From Uranotaenia lowii (lineage: Eukaryota > Arthropoda > Insecta > Diptera > Culicidae), in assembly GCF_029784155.1 (NCBI RefSeq), contig NC_073693.1:114452683-114516682 (forward strand): 64,000 nt of DNA, given 5' to 3'. Shown one piece after another: positions 57,107-64,000 of the stretch (positions within the stretch are counted from its first letter, which is position 1; every line of letters begins with the position of its first letter). Below the pieces are notes generated by a model. That model did no database searches. It was given only the letters and a program-made list of their open reading frames with translations, and was not told the origin of the DNA. The translations under genes and the position numbers were made by a program.

Positions 57107-59764
57107 CTAATTGTAGAGAGAGCGAATCTCTGCGATGGAAGACTGCATCGATTTGCCTCTGAAGTTGGAGATTATTTTGTTGGCCATCTCTTCGATAGTT
57201 TCAATGCCTGCAATCCGATGAAGATCTTCGGTGCTGTGCCAAGGTGGAAGCCGCAAAATCATTTTCAGAACCTTGTTCTGAATCCTCTGGATGGCCTTCT
57301 TCCTCGTCGTGCAGCAGCTAGACCAAATCGGAACTGCATACATTATCGCTGGTCGGAATACCTGTTTGTAGATTAACATCTTATTTCGCAGACACAACCT
57401 GGATTTCCTGTTGATGAGAGAATAAAGAGATTTAGTATATTTATTACACTTAGATTGAATATCTTCAATGTGATTTTTAAAAGTAAGATTCCGATCAAGT
57501 GTAAGTCCCAAGTACTTCACGTTATCAGACCATTCTAATGAAACCCCATTAAAAGTTATGGAATGATTTTCATTAGGTTTTAAAAAATTTGCTCTTGGCT
57601 TATGGGGAAATAAAATAAGTTGAGTTTTGGAAGCGTTAGGAGAAATTTTCCACATTTTCAAGTAATTCAAAAAGGAATTTAAATTTTGTTGCAATCTACT
57701 GCGTACCACCCGTAAATTTCGACCTTTGGCTGAAAGCAAAGTATCATCAGCAAATAGTCTTCTACCTTTTCCTTCTGGTACATCAGGAAGATCAGAAGTA
57801 AAAATATTGTATAAGATTGGCCCAAGTATACTGCCCTGAGGGACACCAGCTCTAATGGGTGTCCTTTCAGAGCATGCATTTTGATAGCTTACTTGTAAGG
57901 TTCGGCTAGTCAAATAATTTTGAATAATTTTGGTGAGATATACAGGAAAATCAAATCGAGCTAATTTAGCTACTAAACCTTTGTGCCAAACACTGTCAAA
58001 AGCTTTTTCAATATCAAGAAGAGCAACACCAGTTGAATAACCTTCAGATTTGCTAGCGTTAATCATATTAGTTACACTCAAAAGTTGATGTGTAGTAGAA
58101 TGTCCATGACGAAAACCAAATTGTTCATCAGGGAAAATAGAATTCTGATTGATGTGAATCATCATTCTATTCAAAATAACTCTCTCAAATAGTTTACTTA
58201 AAGAAGGAAGTAAACTAATTGGTCGATAACTTGAAGGCTCTGAAGCACTTTTTCCAGGTTTCAAAATTGGAGTTACTTTGGCATTTTTCCATTTATTGGG
58301 AAAATAAGCCAAATGAAAACATTTATTGAAGATTTTAACTAAAAAATTTAAAGTGCTTTCAGGCAACTTTTTAATAAGAATATAGAAAATCCCATCTTCC
58401 CCTGGAGCTTTCATATTTTTAAATTTTTTGAAAATCAATTTAATTTCACCAATATTTGTCTCACAAGAACTTTCAAATACATTTTGTTTAGAAAGAATAT
58501 CATCAAATTCAAGGGAAATTTGAGCATCAATTGGACTTACAACGGTTAAATTAAAATCATGAGCAGACTCAAATTGTTGGGCTAATTTTCGAGCTTTTTC
58601 TGCATTAGTTAAAAGAAGTTTATCCCCATCTTTCAAAGTAGGAATTGGCTTCTGGGGCTTTTTCAGAATTTTAGTTAATTTCCAAAATGGCTTTGAGTAG
58701 GGTTTTATGTCCTCTACTGCTTTAGCAAAATTTTCATTACGAATGAAATTTAAACGACGTTTGATCTCTTTTTGAAGGTCGCAATAAATTAATTTCAAAT
58801 AAGGATCCCTAGTACGTTGATATTGGCGTCGACGAATGTTTTTCAGTCGTATCAAAAACTGAAGATCATCATCAATTAAAGGTTGATTAAATTTATGTTT
58901 AACTTTGGGTATTGAAGCGGCTTTAGCATTGACTATTGAAGTTGTCAAATTTTCTACAGCCAAATCAATATCTTCTATTGAATTCAGTGGAACGTTTACA
59001 TCCAAATTACGTTCAATAAAATTCATATATCGCTCCCAGTTAGCCTTTTGAAAGTTAAAAGCTGATTTTAAAGGGTTTTCTATGGGACTTTGGGATAAAG
59101 AAAATGTTACTGGAAGGTGGTCTGAATCGAGGTCCGCATGAGTAACTAATTGACTACAATGCTCGCCTAAATCCGTTAGAACCAAATCAATTGTGGAGGG
59201 ATTTCTAATTGAAGAAAAACAAGTATGCCCATTAGGATATTCAACAGTATAATAACCTGCAGTGCAGTCATTAAACAAAATATTCCCATTTGAATTTGAT
59301 GAAATATTATTCCAAGATCGGTGTTTTGCATTAAAGTCACCAATAATAAAAAATTTAGATTTATTTCTGGTGAGTTTTTGTAAATCTCCCTTCAAAAAAT
59401 TTTTCTGTTCACCGCTGCATTGGAAAGGCAAATATGCGGCAACAATTATAATTTTCCCCATAGAAGTTTCTAATTCAATTCCAATTGTTTCTAAGACTTT
59501 TGTATTGAAAGAAGGAAGAAGTCTAAATTTGAGACGACTATTGATGACAATAGCTACACCCCCACCTTGTCGATCAAGTCGATCATTTCGTAAAATTTTA
59601 AAGAAAGCATTGCTTTTCAAGTTATTGTCTGGCTTTAAAAAAGTTTCAGTGATGGCAGCAATATGTATGTTTTGAGTTTTCAAAAATAAAAAGAATTCAT
59701 CTTGGTTAGCCAGCAAAGATCTAGCGTTCCAATTCATAATATTTAAACATCTATTTGGATCCAT
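57107..59764 (-). CDS. LINE ORF2: AP-type endonuclease and reverse transcriptase
   Basis: 885 residues with no internal stop. The endonuclease spans about residues 8-225: N11 in NWNARS, E40 in ITETFL, GDFNAKHRSW (D143, N145) and SDHLPV (D215, H216). The reverse transcriptase spans about 440-740: KAPGEDGI, YRPISLLPSLSKLFE, FGFRHGHST, ALLDIEKAFD (catalytic D584), GVPQGSILGP and LFADDT (D673, D674). The catalytic box is FADD, the usual Jockey form. There is no RNase H domain, as in Jockey elements. The ATG at 59764 overlaps the end of ORF1 by 14 nt, so ORF2 is in a different frame and likely depends on reinitiation. All catalytic residues are present, so it may still be active. Confidence 0.93.
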   Translation of the reverse strand: MDPNRCLNIMNWNARSLLANQDEFFLFLKTQNIHIAAITETFLKPDNNLKSNAFFKILRNDRLDRQGGGVAIVINSRLKFRLLPSFNTKVLETIGIELETSMGKIIIVAAYLPFQCSGEQKNFLKGDLQKLTRNKSKFFIIGDFNAKHRSWNNISSNSNGNILFNDCTAGYYTVEYPNGHTCFSSIRNPSTIDLVLTDLGEHCSQLVTHADLDSDHLPVTFSLSQSPIENPLKSAFNFQKANWERYMNFIERNLDVNVPLNSIEDIDLAVENLTTSIVNAKAASIPKVKHKFNQPLIDDDLQFLIRLKNIRRRQYQRTRDPYLKLIYCDLQKEIKRRLNFIRNENFAKAVEDIKPYSKPFWKLTKILKKPQKPIPTLKDGDKLLLTNAEKARKLAQQFESAHDFNLTVVSPIDAQISLEFDDILSKQNVFESSCETNIGEIKLIFKKFKNMKAPGEDGIFYILIKKLPESTLNFLVKIFNKCFHLAYFPNKWKNAKVTPILKPGKSASEPSSYRPISLLPSLSKLFERVILNRMMIHINQNSIFPDEQFGFRHGHSTTHQLLSVTNMINASKSEGYSTGVALLDIEKAFDSVWHKGLVAKLARFDFPVYLTKIIQNYLTSRTLQVSYQNACSERTPIRAGVPQGSILGPILYNIFTSDLPDVPEGKGRRLFADDTLLSAKGRNLRVVRSRLQQNLNSFLNYLKMWKISPNASKTQLILFPHKPRANFLKPNENHSITFNGVSLEWSDNVKYLGLTLDRNLTFKNHIEDIQSKCNKYTKSLYSLINRKSRLCLRNKMLIYKQVFRPAIMYAVPIWSSCCTTRKKAIQRIQNKVLKMILRLPPWHSTEDLHRIAGIETIEEMANKIISNFRGKSMQSSIAEIRSLYN

Positions 59765-61181
59765 GAGGGAATCGCAAAGTCATAATAATTTTGTTAGCAT
59801 AATTAAACGAAGTTTGGAAAGCTTCAAACATTGAATTTGCTTTCAACATAAGTTGCATCATTTCCATTAAATTTTGATGCAAAAATTTTAATTTTTCCTC
59901 AGTTATCTCACCCAAATCAACAAAATTGTTAGGATCAGAAAATGAAGGAGAAGAACAAGTATTTGAATTTCGGGGATTTTCCCAAGCCTTCGCATGAACG
60001 TTGAGACTTGGTTTTTTCCCATTTTTATTAGTTAAACCTGAAGAGGGAAACCCATTTTCAACCACCTCTGAGAACGATAAACAACGAGTCTGGGGCGCAG
60101 AATCAGCCCAGGTAACATTAAAATCACTTCGGGTATTACCCAGCCGTGATTCCAATGTAGGCCGAGGCTGACTGCGAACAGGCAGGTTGTTTGCCGGTCT
60201 GACGTGTGAAGACGAAAAAGAGGAAGGAGGAGAAGAAACTTTTCTGGAAACTTTGGGATTTTTCCTAGAAGCAACAATTTTTGCCCTAACGGGACAGTCT
60301 AGAGAATTCGAGGAATGATTACCTGCGCAATTCGCACACTTAAAAAATTCTGTTTTTGGCTTATCACCAGCAAAAAGGCATTTAGATTTTTCATGATCGA
60401 ATGAGCCGCAAAACATGCATCTGGCATTCATTCTACAATTTTTAGTGCCATGACAAAAAGCTTGACAACGACGACATTGCGTAATATTTTGAAGAAAATT
60501 GGTAGAAGATTTACGAAAAGGTTCGAATTTGACTCGACAATGAAACATAAGACGAGCCTTTTCAAGAATTTGCAAATTATTAACCTGATCCTTTTTAAAA
60601 TGGATCAAATAAAGTTCAGGAGCAAAACCAACACTACTGGTATTATTCGTGTTGGTTCTTTTCCTCATTTGAATTACTTGAATTGGAGAAAAACCTAACA
60701 AAGAATTTAATTCAGCTGTGATCTCATCCGGTGTCTGATCGCCAGTGAGACCACGAAGTACAACTTTAAATGGACGATCACTTCTAGTGTCGTACGTAAA
60801 AAATTGGTGTTTTTTATTATTCAAATAATTTAAAACCTTTTGAAAATCATTAAAAGATTCCGCCAATATACGAGCAGTTCCCCTTCGACCGATCTGAAAA
60901 GAAATCTTCACATCCTTGACGGAAGTGACGATTTCTTTTCGAAAGGCATTGAAGTCAGGAATCGTGACCGTTATTGGTGGAATCTTTTCGTTTTTAAGAG
61001 TATAAGAAGAAGAAGGTTTCTTAGTACTCTTATCAGAATTAAATATGAATATTTCCTCATCACCGATGTTATGAAGGACATCGAATGAATTGGAAATTTC
61101 AACTTTTTTGGCAGATGGCCCTGGATTAGGTTCAGCAATCCGTTTTCTCCCGGCCCTTGAGCCGGCCGAAGACTTCCCCAT
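59751..61181 (-). CDS. LINE ORF1: nucleic-acid-binding Gag-like protein
   Basis: 476 residues from the ATG at 61181 (context agcATGGGG). Residues about 140-225 form the RRM-like/PRE_C2HC region of Jockey ORF1 proteins (FKVVLRGLTGDQTPDEI, LYLIHFKK). Three zinc knuckles follow: CX2CX4HX4C at 236-249 and 255-268, and CX2CX3HX6C at 282-296. A Ser/Pro/Arg-rich linker and a Leu-rich C-terminal segment end the protein. The frame upstream of 61181 stays open to 61304, but it encodes a Phe/Tyr-rich stretch from the 5' UTR, so I chose the internal ATG. The protein binds element RNA to form the transposition particle. Confidence 0.9.
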   Translation of the reverse strand: MGKSSAGSRAGRKRIAEPNPGPSAKKVEISNSFDVLHNIGDEEIFIFNSDKSTKKPSSSYTLKNEKIPPITVTIPDFNAFRKEIVTSVKDVKISFQIGRRGTARILAESFNDFQKVLNYLNNKKHQFFTYDTRSDRPFKVVLRGLTGDQTPDEITAELNSLLGFSPIQVIQMRKRTNTNNTSSVGFAPELYLIHFKKDQVNNLQILEKARLMFHCRVKFEPFRKSSTNFLQNITQCRRCQAFCHGTKNCRMNARCMFCGSFDHEKSKCLFAGDKPKTEFFKCANCAGNHSSNSLDCPVRAKIVASRKNPKVSRKVSSPPSSFSSSHVRPANNLPVRSQPRPTLESRLGNTRSDFNVTWADSAPQTRCLSFSEVVENGFPSSGLTNKNGKKPSLNVHAKAWENPRNSNTCSSPSFSDPNNFVDLGEITEEKLKFLHQNLMEMMQLMLKANSMFEAFQTSFNYANKIIMTLRFPHGSK

Positions 61182-61363
61182 GCTGGAAAGAAAAGAGAAA
61201 AATATGAATAAAAGAAAATAAAAATAATTATAGCACTGAAAAGTGCTGATTGAAAAACAGGTAAGGAAAAAATAAATAATGTAAAAATGTTCCTGCAGGT
61301 ACACAGCAACGATACGATGCTCCGGCGTACGTGTTGACGGCTCAACGGTACAGATGGAAGTGA

Positions 61364-61376
61364 TTTGTCTCCGCTT
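61364..61376. other. Target-site duplication of the LINE, right
   Basis: TTTGTCTCCGCTT at the 5' end of the element, identical to 56846-56858. Confidence 0.9.
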
Positions 61377-61429
61377 AATCTATTCATCTGATTTTCGTTA
61401 TATTCATAATTTAAATAGTTTTCTTATCT

Positions 61430-61825
61430 CTGAGATTTTCTCACATCTGCAATTCACCTTTCCCTCAAGAGTTGTTATTGTTGAATGTTTTTCCTCCTTT
61501 TCAATTGTAGCTTAATGATTATCATTTTTTTTTTCCTACAACAATTTCCTCATTGTTATATCCGTTATCTTTTCCTTCCATATTCTTAATAATATTTTTC
61601 TCCAATATCTTTCTCTTCCCATCAACTTTCTCTCCACCATCTATCTCTTCGATTATCCTTCTCTCCAAATTGTCTTTCTCTTTCCATTATCATTCCTCTC
61701 TCCTTCTTCCTTTACCCATTATATCCTTTTTCATTATATTTCTTCCAATCATCTTTCCATACCTCATTTTTCTGTCCATCGCCTTTCTTTTCATTTCTTT
61801 CTCTACATCTTTCTTCCTCACTAGC
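61430..61825. repeat. Pyrimidine-rich tract, right block
   Basis: T/C-biased DNA like 53530-55335 (tttctctccaccatctatct, tccttctctcc). Confidence 0.65.
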
Positions 61826-62052
61826 GCCTTGGGCTAAACCCGACTGCAAAATTGAACACTGCCTTGAGCTTTTCTCGGACTAGTGTTTCGTTTCTTACAT
61901 TTGCACCTTGGGCCAATCCCGACTGCAAATATCAACACTGCCTTGAGCTTTTCTCGGACTAGTGTTTTTGTTTCATTAATTTGCGCCTTGGGCTAACCCT
62001 GACTGCAAATAATAACACTGCCTTGGGCCTAACCCAGACTAGTGTTTTAATT
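61826..62052. repeat. ~75-bp tandem repeat
   Basis: Three units of gcgccttgggctaaacccgac...aacactgccttgagc...ttctcggactagtgttt, each somewhat diverged. Confidence 0.9.
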
Positions 62053-62452
62053 TTTCCTTTTCAAAATTCACTGCAGAACTTTGCACGCCACATTTTGCGC
62101 AACACTTTTCGCACAGATCTATTGCTGTTTTCACAACCGCGTCACAAACACCTCTTAAATCGCATACCCTCTCATATCGCAGCACCCTCTCAGTCTCACT
62201 TTTTGCAGCTCTGGCAGCACCTTTTGCACCTCTTGCAGCGTTCCTCGTAACGCCTCCCTAGCTTCTCGCAGCTCCTTTGGTGGCGCCTTTCGTACCCGTA
62301 CCTCTTACAGCGCCTTCCGAGCTTCTCGCGGCTTATTTTGGAGCGCCTCTCAAATTGCTCGCACCATCAGATCCAAACACTACCCCTTCCTCACAGCAAA
62401 TCAAGTCCAGACTTCTCTTTCTTCAAAGGGGTAGTGGTCTGGCGGATCGCCA
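62053..62452. other. Unassigned part of the right block
   Basis: Rich in 'cagcrcc', 'ttctcgcagc' and 'gcgcc' words that look like a decayed short tandem repeat. No gene recognised. Confidence 0.4.
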
Positions 62453-62574
62453 ATGTGATATTCCCATCTGAACAGCTTGCTGGTCCTGTCGAGACTGAGC
62501 CCTGCTCTCGAATATGCTTTCTTTTTATACTCTGTTATACTCTGGCAGTTTACCCCGTTTGTCAGGATACCACA
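62453..62574. repeat. 122-bp direct repeat, right copy
   Basis: Partner of 56638-56759. Both copies sit to the right of a pyrimidine-rich tract and a tandem-repeat array. Confidence 0.9.
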
Positions 62575-62969
62575 CACCATACGATGTAATTTTCTCTTCT
62601 AAGAAAATAGTCCATAACTCCCAACATAATCGGAAATTTCAAGCGTTTTCAACGGTGGAATCTTTATTAAGCTTCTCATTGACCATATGGAGGAAAACCA
62701 CCGAATATTGGTTGACGAGCTCGAGCAAAAATTGTCTTGAAAAAAAAGTTTCTAGGTCGAGTAAGAAGGACACTTCAAGGTCGGGTAAAACGGACACATA
62801 AGTTTTTCCAGATATTTCAAATTTTTTTTAATTTGGTGTCTGCGCCTCTTGTGACGAGTCTTGTTAAGCCAAACAGAGCAGTTTTTCAGTTTTAAGTCGT
62901 AGAGGGAAACACTATCTTCCTGTTAAACGAAATTGCGACCCATTTTCGAATATCCTGAATTAATTAAGG
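62575..62969. other. Intergenic
   Basis: Contains the gtcgggtaaaacggacac word at about 62780-62800. No gene seen. Confidence 0.4.
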
Positions 62970-63694
62970 TGTGCTGAGTGATTTCGGTCCAGAAATAAAA
63001 TCTTCGTATCGCTTAAACGCTGTTGATTCTTCCGGAAGTAAACGCAGACCAAACCACTAATGTTTGATAGCAGATGGTGTTTATTAAAAATAATCAGCTT
63101 CAAAACTGAAAACGGAGGTTATGTTCAGTTATTACGCTTAGTCAACAATTTTGCGCCACTTACATTTTAGTGTGAAAAGCCTAACTAAGCCTGCGCTTCG
63201 CTTCCCGGATTATTGATCGGTTTGCCTGGTGGCCGCACGAATATTAGCCTCCTAATATTAAAACGAATACAATTCAATGATTCTGTCATTAACTTAAAGT
63301 TTGCTACTTACGGGAAAGGAGATCGGGAGTTTCGGTTCCTTTTCAGTAGAACTAGGTGAAATGTGCGTCGATTTCGAATGGAGTCCTGGCGAAACTACGT
63401 TAAGATACGACAATCAAAATAGGTTTTTGCACTTCCAAAAACATCCTACTTACATCGATTTTCCTGTAAATATCTTGGCGATAAGATGTCACAAACTACA
63501 AAAACGCGGATTAAACTTTCACGGGACTTCAACTAGGTAAAACTAATTGCTAATCTAGCTAAGAAACGGCACTGATATATTTGGCGGTAGAAACAAGAGT
63601 GAGCCGAGTGAAAAAACGGTTTTGCATCGGCAGCAGCACAGGGTGATTCGTAATTTTTCAACCGGTGACAGCAGGGTTGCTAGTCGCGCCGACA
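62970..63694 (-). mobile_element. Probable 3' LTR of a second BEL/Pao element
   Basis: On the minus strand it would start TGTCGGCGCGACTAGC, right after a purine tract, and could end AGCACA at 62970. A minus-strand AATAAA lies at 63080-63085. The start is well supported by the adjoining polypurine tract and pol fragment. The other end is a guess, since the partner LTR is outside the window. The 79-codon plus frame here is not considered a gene. Confidence 0.5.
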
Positions 63695-63708
63695 TCCTCC
63701 CCCGGGTG
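63695..63708 (-). promoter_or_regulatory. Polypurine tract of the second BEL element
   Basis: CCCGGGGGAGGA on the minus strand ends at the putative LTR start. Confidence 0.55.
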
Positions 63709-63767
63709 CATCTCAGCGGTCTCTGAGACTGCACTGTTCTCCGCTACTCACATCCGATCGAGCAAGG

Positions 63768-63998
63768 TTATGAACTCGCTTCAACACCATTCGTAGTGTC
63801 CACCACTGCTGTACAGGCTTGGCCATGGTATCCAAAGCCTATCTCCACATGTCCTCGTACCCAGCCGTTGCGGCTTCTTAGGTCCAGGATCGAGACCAAG
63901 TTGCTAATTTCGATCGGTTCCGCCCTTTGGAACCAGTTGTCCTGATGTCGTAGAGAATGATGGTATTCCTTCGCCGAGCGTCCCCACAGGATATCGAG
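63768..63998 (-). pseudogene. BEL/Pao pol C-terminal fragment, runs off the window
   Basis: The minus frame reads RSAKEYHHSLRHQDNWFQ, ISNLVSILDLRSRNGWVRGH and QACTAVVDTTNGV, then a stop at 63768. This matches the order of the C-terminal domain of BEL pol (YLP.L..R.KW, GD.V...D...RN.WP.G.V, VR...V.T..G). The expected last block (RP..KL..L) is missing, so the end may be mutated. The remainder lies beyond the window, hence partial. Confidence 0.6.
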
Positions 63999-64000
63999 TT

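Larger units (their letters stand above)
56859..61363 (-). mobile_element. Full-length Juan-like (Jockey clade) LINE
   Basis: The 4505-bp element lies on the minus strand with two intact overlapping ORFs. It has a short 5' UTR (61363-61182), a 3' UTR with AATAAA (minus strand, near 56877) and a terminal poly-A of about 12 (56859-56870). A 13-bp target duplication flanks it, as expected from target-primed reverse transcription. Intact ORFs and perfect duplications indicate a recent insertion. Confidence 0.9.

Noticed and set aside
63301..63540. 79-codon plus-strand frame near the right end
   Set aside because: It lies in the probable LTR of the second BEL element and has no recognisable domain.

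Overview
The window looks like a piece of a culicine mosquito nuclear genome. It is AT-rich, has only about three host genes in 64 kb, short (58-95 nt) GT-AG introns, and a very dense layer of repeats. The repeats include several types familiar from mosquitoes: a Jockey-clade Juan-like LINE, a DD37E mariner, tRNA-derived SINEs and BEL/Pao LTR elements. The species call is inference, because no search was possible.

Host genes. (1) A gustatory-receptor-like chemoreceptor on the minus strand (23650-24943; three exons as modelled). (2) A pickpocket/DEG-ENaC sodium-channel-like gene on the plus strand (42466-50628). Eight exons are visible, the first coding exon or exons with TM1 were not found, and one intron is 6.7 kb and full of transposons. 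(3) TMEM177 on the minus strand (50753-51911; three exons), convergent with the channel gene and only 124 bp from its stop. The chemoreceptor and the channel are sensory-type membrane proteins. TMEM177 is a mitochondrial housekeeping factor. Nothing in the sequence ties the three together functionally.

Mobile DNA, left to right. There are TA-flanked terminal-inverted-repeat elements at 583-1736, 4795-5976 (carrying a heptamer minisatellite), 7988-8730, 9352-9710 and 9718-10182. Helitron-like copies lie at 10612-12034. An element with inverted clusters of one short motif spans 12286-13741 and holds a SINE. A BEL/Pao element (15335-20109) has near-identical LTRs and a GATTG target duplication but a large internal deletion. 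Further on are a hAT MITE (20806-21126), a second SINE, a mariner fragment and an ITmD37E-type mariner (25371-26610). A three-level nest follows: a Helitron-like copy (26668-30012) split by a TA element (26678-28940) that itself holds another element. Next come another Helitron-like copy (32821-34127) and two adjacent hAT elements, each with a perfect 8-bp duplication (37543-39475 and 39544-41162). More nested elements sit inside the channel-gene intron. The right end holds pyrimidine-rich and minisatellite DNA, a complete Juan-like LINE (56859-61363) with intact ORFs and a 13-bp target duplication, and the 3' end of another BEL element on the minus strand.

I found no bacterial-type system, CRISPR array, rRNA or intact tRNA gene. 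The best candidates for something undescribed are the trans-mobilised-looking PHD-finger BEL derivative, the minisatellite-bearing TA element with ACGCGG arrays, the duplicated hairpin unit at 36.4/37.1 kb, the paired minisatellite/122-bp-repeat blocks around the LINE, and the unusual pore sequence of the channel. Boundaries of repeats were set by eye from target duplications and inverted termini.
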